The position numbers and the translations under genes are program-made. The notes beneath the pieces are model-generated. The model saw nothing but the letters and a program-made list of their open reading frames with translations, did not search any database and was not told where the DNA came from. A stretch of DNA of 64,000 nt from JAHEGP01 sp963751595 (lineage in GTDB: Bacteria > Pseudomonadota > Gammaproteobacteria > Pseudomonadales > JAHEGP01): contig CAVVVC010000009.1 in the NCBI GenBank assembly GCA_963751595.1, positions 62,001-126,000 on the forward strand. Reading direction: 5' to 3'. Position 1 is the stretch's first letter; each line of letters begins with the position of its first letter. Below are positions 54,728 through 62,410 of this stretch, one piece after another.

Positions 54728-56275
54728 CTAAGCGGCCGGACCAATGATATTGCACACCCGCAGTCGCTCCACCATGCCCTTGGGAGAAATCTCGAACTGG
54801 TAGCTGTGCTTGAACTTGCCGGTGGCGTTATTGAGGGTTTCCTGGGAAGCGAGGATCTCACCGGCCCGGCAAAACGACTCCATTCTTGCGGTAAGGTTGA
54901 CCGTGTGTCCAACCACGCCGTATTTGACCCGCTTGGCCGAGCCAATATTGCCGGCGACCACGTCGCCACTGTTTACTGCAATGCCAATGCCAACATCGGG
55001 CAAACCCAGGCGCTTGTTTTCGGCGTTGATCTGCTCGATTGCGCCCTGCATGTCCAGGGCGCAGGCGAGGGCGCGGTCGGCGTGGTCGTGCTGGCTGATG
55101 GGCGCGCCAAAGATCGCCAGGATGGCGTCGCCGATAAACTCGTCGATGGTGCCGCGGTGGCGCATGATAATGTCTGACATCACCCCAAGATAGTTGTTGA
55201 GCATGGTGACCACCTCAGTCGGCTTGAGTTGCTCTGCCACGGTGGTAAAGCCCCGAATGTCCGCCATCAGGATGGATACACGGGTCAACTTCCCACCCAG
55301 GTGCAGGCCATTGGGTTGGGCCAGGATGCTGTCGACGATTTCCTCGGACACGTAGCGACCGAAGGTATCGCGGATGAATTTGTGATTTTGCTCAAGGTCT
55401 TTCAGGTAGCGCTGCTCGCGGTCGTGCCAGCGCTTGCGCTCGAGGCCGGCATTGAGTCTGGCGTTCAGCAACACCCGGTTGATGGGTTTTATCAGAAAAT
55501 CATCGGCGCCAGCCTCGATGCAGTTGATAACCGATTCCTCGTCATGAATGCCCGAGATCATCACCACTGGAATGGCGCGCCAGCGTTCGCTGGCCTTGAG
55601 CTGGGTAAGAATTGCCAGGCCGTCGACTTCGGGCATGGTCAGGTCGAGGAAGATGAGATCGAACAGCGCGCTGCCGAGCAGGTCAAACACCTTGTCGCTG
55701 CTGGAACTGGTCTCGACACTGTGACCCAATTGTTGGAGATGGCGCGCCAGAACAAGCCTGTTGGCGTCGTCGTCGTCGATTATCAGAATACGGCCGGGCG
55801 CCGTTTTACTGTTGGCAGGCTGTTTTTTTGCAGTTTTGTGAGCTTCTTCAAGTTCCTGCAATAACATGCGAGCGTCTTTGCCCAGCTCTTCCACCAGCGG
55901 TCGGTCGCGTGGCAGCAAGCGCTGGTGCTCGTGGAGCCGGTTGGAACTACCGATGATGCTGTGCAGGTCTCGGCGAATGCGGTGCAGCACCAGCCCGTCG
56001 GAGGCGTCGAAATCGTCGTTTGCCGCGGCGCCTGTCAACGTATCAAACAGGCTGGAGGCCGCATTATTCAGGCAGCCCGTTTGACCATCCAGCTCTTCGC
56101 ACCGCAGCGGCCGCAATTGGTCCTGTACCCGCCGGGTGTTCTCGGCAATGGCATGGGCAATGTTCATTAGTGCGGCGAATTGGGCGCTATCCTGTGGCAC
56201 CGGTTCCTCAACTTGCAAGATTCTGGACCCCATGAGTATAGATGCCAGCGCCCGCTTGCCCAGGGAGCGGGTCAC
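54728..56275 (-). CDS. Response regulator fused to a class III nucleotide cyclase
   Basis: A 515-residue protein with three parts. Residues ~95-145 resemble a degenerate dimerisation hairpin (RRDLHSIIGSSNRL). Residues ~162-280 are a receiver with phospho-acceptor Asp211 (FLDLTMPEVDG) and the LIKP lysine. Residues ~325-515 are a class III cyclase: metal ligands Asp339 and Asp383, transition-state Asn460 and Arg464. The purine-selecting positions are Glu379 (usually Lys in adenylate cyclases) and Gly453 (usually Asp/Thr). The start GTG 56275 is uncertain; Met at 56233 is an alternative. Confidence 0.88.
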   Translation of the reverse strand: MTRSLGKRALASILMGSRILQVEEPVPQDSAQFAALMNIAHAIAENTRRVQDQLRPLRCEELDGQTGCLNNAASSLFDTLTGAAANDDFDASDGLVLHRIRRDLHSIIGSSNRLHEHQRLLPRDRPLVEELGKDARMLLQELEEAHKTAKKQPANSKTAPGRILIIDDDDANRLVLARHLQQLGHSVETSSSSDKVFDLLGSALFDLIFLDLTMPEVDGLAILTQLKASERWRAIPVVMISGIHDEESVINCIEAGADDFLIKPINRVLLNARLNAGLERKRWHDREQRYLKDLEQNHKFIRDTFGRYVSEEIVDSILAQPNGLHLGGKLTRVSILMADIRGFTTVAEQLKPTEVVTMLNNYLGVMSDIIMRHRGTIDEFIGDAILAIFGAPISQHDHADRALACALDMQGAIEQINAENKRLGLPDVGIGIAVNSGDVVAGNIGSAKRVKYGVVGHTVNLTARMESFCRAGEILASQETLNNATGKFKHSYQFEISPKGMVERLRVCNIIGPAA

Positions 56276-56649
56276 GCCTGCGTTTGCGCCTTCAAAGGGC
56301 GCTGTCTACACTTTTAAGGCACCTCTGATTAATTCGGTGTCACCTCAGGCTTTGCGCCGTGATTTCCTGCAAAGCGTGGTCACGCAGGAAGGCTGGTCGC
56401 CTTTCGAGTGAACACAATGCCGCAGGAAATTGCGGCGCAAAGCCCCGAAGGGCGGGCCTTTGGTGACCGCTGGGCTGCGTTGCAACGCTCGTCAATGAGA
56501 TCCACCATTGACCTTCGCGCCGCGCCTTGCCAGCCATCACCAAAGGCTCCGCTGAGGTTGTACCTAATTGATCAGAGTTGCCTTAAGCAGCTAGCCGCGC
56601 CAATGTTGGCCATCGGTATTCAGGCAATAACAGACAGGTAAAAGCGACA
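56276..56649. other. Divergent intergenic region occupied by an inverted-repeat element
   Basis: The 374-bp region between the cyclase and Crp-like genes is mostly the 273-bp element at 56314-56586. Only about 60 bp remain on the Crp side and 38 bp on the cyclase side. Promoters for either gene must therefore lie in the element or in these short flanks. I see no clear -35/-10 pair. Confidence 0.6.
56314..56586. mobile_element. MITE-like element with ~33-bp terminal inverted repeats
   Basis: The ends TTAAGGCACCTCTGATTAAT (from 56314) and the inverse complement of 56554-56586 agree at about 26 of 33 positions, including the block CTCTGAT and outer TTAAGGCA. The interior encodes no transposase; an apparent plus-strand reading (MPQEIAAQSPEGRAFG) is not a known protein. 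The TTAA termini may include a TA or TTAA target duplication. IS family not identified. Confidence 0.65.
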
Positions 56650-57306
56650 ATGTTGAATGTACTGGCTCAGGTAGAAATTTTTAACGGGCTCTGCGATGAG
56701 GAGCTTGAAGTATTGGCCGCCAGCAGCGTGACCCGTCAGTATCCCAAAAACACGGTGATTATCAACGAAGGTGATCACGCCGACTCCCTGTACCTCATCG
56801 ACCAGGGCCGGGTAAAGGTGTATTGCAGTGACAAGAACGGGAAGGAATTCATCATGAACACCCTGGAGCCCGGGGATTATTTTGGTGAGCTGGCGTTACT
56901 GGATGACGACCGTCGCTCGGCTTCGGTACGGACCATGGAAAAGTGCACCTTTCGCATCATTTACAAGGAAGACTTTCAGCGGGTGATCTCCGATCATCCC
57001 AATATCGCCAAGGTGCTGATGCGAAACCTGACGCGCAGCGTGAGAAAGCTGACGGACAAAGTCAAAAGCCTCGCCCTGCAGGATGTCTACGGTCGTGTGA
57101 CCAAGGTGCTCACTACCATGGCGCGGCCGAGGGAGGACGAGCGCCTGTTTATCGCTGAACGTTTAACCCAGCAGGACATTGCCGACCGGGTGGGAGCTTC
57201 GCGGGAAATGGTCGCACGCATTTTGAAAGATCTCACCATTGGTGAGTACATCGGCTTCGAGGGTCGCAATATCGTCATCAACGGCAAGTTGCCCGCGAGT
57301 TACTAA
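56650..57306 (+). CDS. Crp/Fnr-family transcription regulator with intact cyclic-nucleotide pocket
   Basis: A 218-residue regulator. The cyclic-nucleotide-binding domain has the phosphate-binding cassette FGELALLDDDRRSASV (Gly79, Glu80, Arg89, Ser90), as in CRP. On the C-helix CRP Ser128 corresponds to Thr and Thr127 to Leu. The winged helix at 173-193 (TQQDIADRVGASREMVARIL) keeps CRP contact residues Arg185, Glu186 and Arg190, predicting a TGTGA-type half-site. No Fnr-type cysteines. It diverges from the cyclase gene. Ligand could be cAMP or cGMP. Confidence 0.92.
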   Translation: MLNVLAQVEIFNGLCDEELEVLAASSVTRQYPKNTVIINEGDHADSLYLIDQGRVKVYCSDKNGKEFIMNTLEPGDYFGELALLDDDRRSASVRTMEKCTFRIIYKEDFQRVISDHPNIAKVLMRNLTRSVRKLTDKVKSLALQDVYGRVTKVLTTMARPREDERLFIAERLTQQDIADRVGASREMVARILKDLTIGEYIGFEGRNIVINGKLPASY

Positions 57307-57347
57307 TCCAGACCCGCCCGTCCCACGGGCCTTGTTTGCAGTGCCAA

Positions 57348-57377
57348 AAAAATACCGGACATCTGTCCGGTATTTTT
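57348..57377. terminator. Bidirectional intrinsic terminator
   Basis: AAAAATACCGGACA and TGTCCGGTATTTTT are a perfect 14-bp inverted repeat with A and T runs at the ends. It serves the Crp-like gene (plus strand) and the quinohemoprotein gene ending at 57399 (minus strand). Confidence 0.92.
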
Positions 57378-57398
57378 GTTTCAGCGTTTGGGCCGAGC

Positions 57399-59321
57399 TT
57401 ACTTTTTGGCAAGCTCGGGCTCGCTGACCTCGTAGGCAATCAACACATTCCCTGGAATCTGGCCAAACAGGCTGTACCCCGAGTGAATAAAAAGCATGCC
57501 GTCACCCAGGACCGGGCCGTCGACATCGATTGATCCGCCCTTGCCCTCGATACCATTGACCCCCTCGAATTCACGCCTGGTTTCGGATTCCCAGACCACC
57601 TTGCCGGTGGCGGTATCATAAGCCTGTAGCTTGCCATCCAGCCGTCCGGCAAACACCAGTCCGTCGGTGGTAGTGGCCGCCGCCGAGAGGCTGAAGAATA
57701 CCGAGCAATCGCTATCCTTCGGCTTGGCACCCTGCCGGGCAGCTTCAAGCCCCCAGGCGGCGTTGCGTTGCTCCTCGGTCAGTTCACAGCCCCTCTCAGC
57801 GGGATGGGCCCATAGTCGCTTCCCCGTATCGATATCCAGAGCGTATAACCCGGGGCGTGCAACATAGCCTTCAAACACGCGATCGACGTCGGCGATGGGC
57901 ACGAATACCTTGCCATCCTCAACCGCCATACCCCAGTGCACGCCGGGGTTGGGGCTGTAAACCGTGTTCTCGGTATCGCTGTTCTTCCACAGCAGCTTGC
58001 CCGCGCCGTCTTTGTAACTATCCGGGTCGAACGCATACACCGCACCTGATTTCTGGCCCGCGAGCAGAATGTCTTTGCCATCACTGCGCTGGGTTAGTAT
58101 CACCGAAGCGCCGAAGTCGAGATCAGAGCCGGGGTTGGTGGGGCAGTTGGGCCCGGCTCTGAGGCATGCCGCATTCCAGACATCGTCCTTGGTTGCCTGG
58201 TAGGACCATACCTGTTTCCCGCTGGCCATTTCCACAGCGATGATCGCATCGCTGGTCTCCGTGGCGGGCCGGGAGGTATTTTCCCCGGTGCCGAAATACA
58301 GCAGTCCGCGCTTGGCATCCACCGTAGGGCTCGACCAAACCGATGCCCCGGAGGGCCCGAAGCGTTCCATGCCGGACGCGGTCTTGCCTTGTGGCTCGGC
58401 GCTCCTGGTGGCGTGCCACTCCCATTTCCTCTCGCCCTTGGCAACATCCAGCGCCACCACCGCGCCGTGGGATTTGCAGCAGGGGTACTGGGGCATGCCC
58501 GCGGCAGCGACCTCGTAGGATGAGATGGGAACGTAGAGCACGCCTTCGTGGTAGGCAGGCGTGCCGGTGATGATAGAGGTGGGGAACAGGGCCAAAGATT
58601 GCTTCCACTGTAACGCTCCCGAGCTGGCATCCACTGCGTATGCCGTTCCCAGGGAATCACCGAAGAACAGGGTCGCAGCGCCCTTGCGCTCGCCGATCAC
58701 TACACCCGACCGGACGCTGCCACTCGCCTTGTACCGCCACTTGATGCAGCCGCTTTTTTTGTCCAGGGCAAACAGATTACCCGACTTGCTGCCGGTGAAG
58801 ATGGTGTCTGCGGTGAGGGCAGGGTGGGTCCGCGTGTCGGCCACTTTGGGATAGGCAAATGCCCATTTAACCTTCAGCGATGACACATTGTCCCTGTTGA
58901 TTCCGGCGATCCCCGGGTCGACATAGCGCTTGTTGCCCTGGGATAATCCCCAGTTAGCGCTGAGAATATTGGCAGTATCTATCGACTTGTCACTGCACTC
59001 GGACTCGGCGATCCAGCTTTCGTCGACCTGGTTATCGCCGGCCAGGTAAGTGGCCACCGCACTCCTCTCTTCCTTGCTGAGGGCCGCCGCCTGGGGTTGC
59101 ATGACGCCAAACTCCATCGCCTGGAAGATGGCATCGTAGGTCATATCCTGCAATGCCGCTTTCTTGGGCGCCTTATTGCCCGGGTCCTCATGGCACGCGG
59201 CACAATGGGTTTCGAAGACCTTCTCGCCCTCAGTGTTGTCGGGCGCCTGGGTGAGGGCGAAAGCCAGGCAGGGCAGCAGCAGGGCGCTACTGAGAGATGC
59301 GCACATAAACCGGTTTTTCAT
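57399..59321 (-). CDS. PQQ-dependent quinohemoprotein, polyvinyl-alcohol-dehydrogenase-like
   Basis: A 640-residue periplasmic enzyme. A signal peptide (about 1-22) precedes a cytochrome c domain with heme motif CAACH (40-44), then a PQQ beta-propeller of repeated W/DTGK blades. The vicinal cysteine pair PQYPCCKSHG is that of PQQ dehydrogenases. The N-terminal heme plus propeller order is as in PVA dehydrogenase; the real alcohol substrate is unknown. The start at 59321 (MKNRFMC) follows GGAGG by 8 nt. No pqq biosynthesis genes are in the window. Confidence 0.88.
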   Translation of the reverse strand: MKNRFMCASLSSALLLPCLAFALTQAPDNTEGEKVFETHCAACHEDPGNKAPKKAALQDMTYDAIFQAMEFGVMQPQAAALSKEERSAVATYLAGDNQVDESWIAESECSDKSIDTANILSANWGLSQGNKRYVDPGIAGINRDNVSSLKVKWAFAYPKVADTRTHPALTADTIFTGSKSGNLFALDKKSGCIKWRYKASGSVRSGVVIGERKGAATLFFGDSLGTAYAVDASSGALQWKQSLALFPTSIITGTPAYHEGVLYVPISSYEVAAAGMPQYPCCKSHGAVVALDVAKGERKWEWHATRSAEPQGKTASGMERFGPSGASVWSSPTVDAKRGLLYFGTGENTSRPATETSDAIIAVEMASGKQVWSYQATKDDVWNAACLRAGPNCPTNPGSDLDFGASVILTQRSDGKDILLAGQKSGAVYAFDPDSYKDGAGKLLWKNSDTENTVYSPNPGVHWGMAVEDGKVFVPIADVDRVFEGYVARPGLYALDIDTGKRLWAHPAERGCELTEEQRNAAWGLEAARQGAKPKDSDCSVFFSLSAAATTTDGLVFAGRLDGKLQAYDTATGKVVWESETRREFEGVNGIEGKGGSIDVDGPVLGDGMLFIHSGYSLFGQIPGNVLIAYEVSEPELAKK

Positions 59322-59480
59322 GATGTCTTCCTCCGGTGATACGTTGTCATCGCGCAGCCGCGACAGAGGCATTCTCCAGTAGGCGCCTCGCCCAATTCAC
59401 TATTACAGGCGTCGCTTGTACCTCGCTGTCCCGGATGACTGATGACAACGTTGGATGTCGGCAATAAAGTAACACGATCA

Positions 59481-60257
59481 TCAGTCGTCGTGCCAGGCGT
59501 CGATATCCGGCCGCTTGCCCATCATGGGCATGACCCACATCTGGTACAGCGAGGTCAGCAACATGAACGCAGCGGCCAGTGTATAACCGAAGCCGCCGAC
59601 GATGGTAACGATGGCAAAGTTGGGGTACCAATGGGTTACCCACCAGGAGAGGACGTCCACGATCAGGAACGCAAAGGGGATAAAAATGACCGCCGCCTTG
59701 ATTGCCCGGGGAACGCCAACGGCGAAACTGAAAATGAAGCCCACGAACAGGAAAATGAAGGAGATCCCGAACAGGTGTATATGCGAGACACGAGCGAGGG
59801 AATCGATACTGGCACCGCTGTCGATTTCAGAGACCGAGAGCACGCCCTGGTAGGTCGAGAAATCGGGAAGTCCGGGGATGTTGCCGTGACACTGGACGCA
59901 GTTTTGCTGGAATTTGCTTTTGATCGTGGACTCCCATTCGTGCTCGGGGGCACCGGCCTTAACCCACTTTACAATGCTGGCGCGCACATCCACCGACGCC
60001 TTGTCTTTCATCGAGCCTTCCAGTTTCGACTCGATCCGGCTGCTACCACGATTCCCGTAATAGCTGTATACGATATCGTTGACGGAGATCCCCAGTTTAC
60101 CGTCGGCCATACCGTGGGTGAGCAGTATCTGTATGCCCGCCATCAATAATCCTACCCCCGTCACCAGCAGGTAACCGGTGAAGAGCATTCTCAGTGGTAG
60201 CCCCAAAGACGGTAAATTGAGCCAACCGGGGGTGCGTTCTGGCTTGATCGAGTTCAT
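59481..60257 (-). CDS. Membrane protein with a c-type heme motif
   Basis: A 258-residue protein with a first helix at ~22-46, a periplasmic loop containing CVQCH (Cys120, Cys123, His124), and about three more helices (from ~165). HIHLFGISFIFLFVGFIFS contains candidate axial histidines. It likely passes electrons between a periplasmic partner and the membrane; the quinohemoprotein encoded 159 bp downstream is the obvious candidate. Family not named. The start at 60257 follows AGGTC; earlier in-frame Met is unlikely. Confidence 0.75.
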   Translation of the reverse strand: MNSIKPERTPGWLNLPSLGLPLRMLFTGYLLVTGVGLLMAGIQILLTHGMADGKLGISVNDIVYSYYGNRGSSRIESKLEGSMKDKASVDVRASIVKWVKAGAPEHEWESTIKSKFQQNCVQCHGNIPGLPDFSTYQGVLSVSEIDSGASIDSLARVSHIHLFGISFIFLFVGFIFSFAVGVPRAIKAAVIFIPFAFLIVDVLSWWVTHWYPNFAIVTIVGGFGYTLAAAFMLLTSLYQMWVMPMMGKRPDIDAWHDD

Positions 60258-60571
60258 GGTTTGACCTGAATTGTTATTGAAAATGTCCCTTCTATGCCGA
60301 CAGCTCGCTCCCGGCCAGGCCACTGGCGTCGCTGGCTTTCCCTAAACTGCAGCGGGCAATCGCTTCGTCGGTGAGGGGCCAAGAGGTGCCCTGGACGGCA
60401 CCAACAGCTGCATCTCACATTAACTGAACCCCCGTGTAAAGCACTTTTTGCCCGTGTGTTTGACCCCTCTGGCGTGGGGTAATTGCCAGCGATTTGAGCG
60501 CGCTTTCCCTTCTGTTACCGGGGGAGGGCGGCGTAAACGCCAATCCCTGGCGCCGGTTTGCAATCGCGGTA
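60258..60571. other. Intergenic region, no gene seen
   Basis: This 314-bp gap lies between the membrane heme protein gene and sirB2, both on the minus strand. Frames that cross it are shadows without similarity. It should contain the promoter of the heme protein/quinohemoprotein genes, but no clear -35/-10 pair or operator was found. Confidence 0.5.
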
Positions 60572-60952
60572 TCAAGCCAATACCAGCCCATTGCGGCCCC
60601 AGGCCGTGACGAGAATGTAAGCGGCGCACAGCAGCGCTATGCCGAAGCTCGTTCTGCGAACGCCCCGGGTATTGCCGTGGTTCAGTGCAAGCATACCAAA
60701 GCCGATATAGGCAATCAGGGCCAGGATCTTCGTGCTCAGCCAGCAGGAATTGACGAAGGGGGCCTGCTGCAGATGCCAGGCCAGCAGCACTCCGCTGGTG
60801 AGCAACAGGGTATCGACGACGTGGGGACCTCGCTTGATCCAGGGTGTTCGCAAGAGCCCGGGTCGCGACGCGAGTAACAGGCCGCGCAGCAGGAACCCGC
60901 TCACCGAAACGAGAGCAAGACTGACATGCAGGTGTTTGATCAACGTCCACAT
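60572..60952 (-). CDS. SirB2 family membrane protein
   Basis: A 126-residue inner membrane protein with four helices. LIKHLHVSLALVSVSGFLLRG at the start and VDTLLLTSGVLLAW are the SirB family blocks. Family members were named for an effect on Salmonella invasion genes, but the conserved role is unknown. It starts 12 bp after the end of xseA on the same strand, so may be cotranscribed with it. Confidence 0.88.
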   Translation of the reverse strand: MWTLIKHLHVSLALVSVSGFLLRGLLLASRPGLLRTPWIKRGPHVVDTLLLTSGVLLAWHLQQAPFVNSCWLSTKILALIAYIGFGMLALNHGNTRGVRRTSFGIALLCAAYILVTAWGRNGLVLA

Positions 60953-60964
60953 CGGCCGCAGCGC

Positions 60965-62323
60965 CTACAACACGCTGGCGTCCACGTCGCCATCACTCAT
61001 GCGAATGTTGATGCGGTCATTCCGCTTGAGATCACTCACGCGTTTGACGATACCGCCCTCGGCATCGGCAACGATGGCATAGCCGCGCTGCAGCGTTTGC
61101 AGGGGGCTCACCGAGTGCAGCAACTCACTGCGCTGCGCTAAAGCCTGTTGTTTTTCGTGCAGTTTTTGCCGCCACTGGCGATGCAACTGCTGTCGCAGGT
61201 CACGCAGGCGCTCGAGCTGGCGTTCGATACGGTTTTGCGGCGACGAGACCATCAATCGCTGGCCCAGTTGCCGGCACCGCAACTGTTGCTGTGTCAGTTG
61301 CCGCTGCATGGATTGCAGCAGGCGCAGCTCCAGCTCATCAAGGCGCTGGCTGAAGTCCTGCAGGCGGGCACCGGGATGCTTGAGTCGCCGCTGCAATCCG
61401 TCGAGTTGCTGCTGTTTTTGCTGCAGGGTGCGGTGCAGCAGCTTGACCAGCCGGTCATTCTGCTGGTCCAGCCCGGCCAGCCATTGCTCTTGATCCGGGC
61501 TCAGCAACTCAGCGGCTCCCGATGGTGTCGGGGCGCGCTGGTCTGCCACCAGATCGGCAATACTGAAATCGATTTCATGCCCCACCGCACTCACGATCGG
61601 CAGGCGACTGTGGTAGATGGCAGCAGCGACCACCTCTTCGTTGAAGGCCCACAGGTCTTCCAGGGAGCCACCGCCGCGGCCCAGGATCAGTACGTCCAGT
61701 GGTGGCTGCAGGTCGCCTCCAGTCCGATTCGCCAGCGCGATTGCCGCCGCAATCCGGGCTCCGGCGTCAGCGCCCTGCACCGGGGTGGGAAACACCGTGA
61801 CCGGTATCAAGGGGAAACGCCGCCCCAGGGTCACCAGGATATCCCGAATCGCGGCACCGGTGGGCGAGGTAACAACGCCAATGTGCCGGGGCAGTGCGGG
61901 CAAGGGCTGCTTGTGCGCTGCGTCGAACCAGCCCCTTGCTGAAAGCTCCTGCTTCAATTGCTCGAAGGCCCGCTGCAGTGCGCCGATACCCGAGGGTTCG
62001 AGGTTTTCGACAATCAACTGATAGTCGCCGCGGTTTTCGTAGAGGCTGAGGCGGCCACGGGCGGTTACCTTGCTGCCACTGCTGACCGGAAACTTCAGCA
62101 ACTGGTTGCGGTTGCGAAACATGGCACAGCGCACCTGGGCACCGGCATCCTTGAGGGTGAAATACCAATGCCCGGAAGAGGGTTTAACCAGGTTGGACAC
62201 CTCACCCTCCACCCAGACCCGGGGAAAGTGGGTTTCCAGCAACTGGCGCGCGCGCTGGTTGAGCTGGCTGACGCTCAGCACCCGGCGACTGCTGCCGATG
62301 TCGGCGTTTTGTTCTGGTTTCAC
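60965..62323 (-). CDS. xseA: Exodeoxyribonuclease VII large subunit
   Basis: A 452-residue subunit of the bidirectional ssDNA exonuclease. The N-terminal OB-fold is seen in LSVSQLNQRARQLLETHFPRVWVEGEVSN and SSGHWYFTLKDAGAQVRCAMFR-type blocks. The catalytic core has ITSPTGAAIRDIL-like VVTSPTGAAIRDIL, ILGRGGGSLEDLWAFN and VSAVGHEIDFSIADLVADQRAPTPS residues, followed by a long coiled coil. It diverges from guaB, the standard arrangement. Confidence 0.97.
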   Translation of the reverse strand: MKPEQNADIGSSRRVLSVSQLNQRARQLLETHFPRVWVEGEVSNLVKPSSGHWYFTLKDAGAQVRCAMFRNRNQLLKFPVSSGSKVTARGRLSLYENRGDYQLIVENLEPSGIGALQRAFEQLKQELSARGWFDAAHKQPLPALPRHIGVVTSPTGAAIRDILVTLGRRFPLIPVTVFPTPVQGADAGARIAAAIALANRTGGDLQPPLDVLILGRGGGSLEDLWAFNEEVVAAAIYHSRLPIVSAVGHEIDFSIADLVADQRAPTPSGAAELLSPDQEQWLAGLDQQNDRLVKLLHRTLQQKQQQLDGLQRRLKHPGARLQDFSQRLDELELRLLQSMQRQLTQQQLRCRQLGQRLMVSSPQNRIERQLERLRDLRQQLHRQWRQKLHEKQQALAQRSELLHSVSPLQTLQRGYAIVADAEGGIVKRVSDLKRNDRINIRMSDGDVDASVL

Positions 62324-62341
62324 CTGGGTATCCTGTTCTTA

Positions 62342-62370
62342 TTTACCCCATAGGGCCGGACCGCTATAAT
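62342..62370 (+). promoter_or_regulatory. sigma-70 promoter of guaB
   Basis: TTTACC (62342-62347) and a perfect TATAAT (62365-62370), 17 bp apart, lie 40 bp before the guaB ATG. The discriminator GCCGCG is GC-rich, in line with growth-rate and stringent control reported for guaB promoters. Confidence 0.78.
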
Positions 62371-62410
62371 GCCGCGTCCATTTTGCAGACCCCGCCTGTT
62401 GAGGAGATTT

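Noticed and set aside
56408..56641. Plus-strand frame MNTMPQEIAAQSPEGRAFG within the inverted-repeat element
   Set aside because: It spans the element's interior and right end, with no transposase motif or ribosome binding site.
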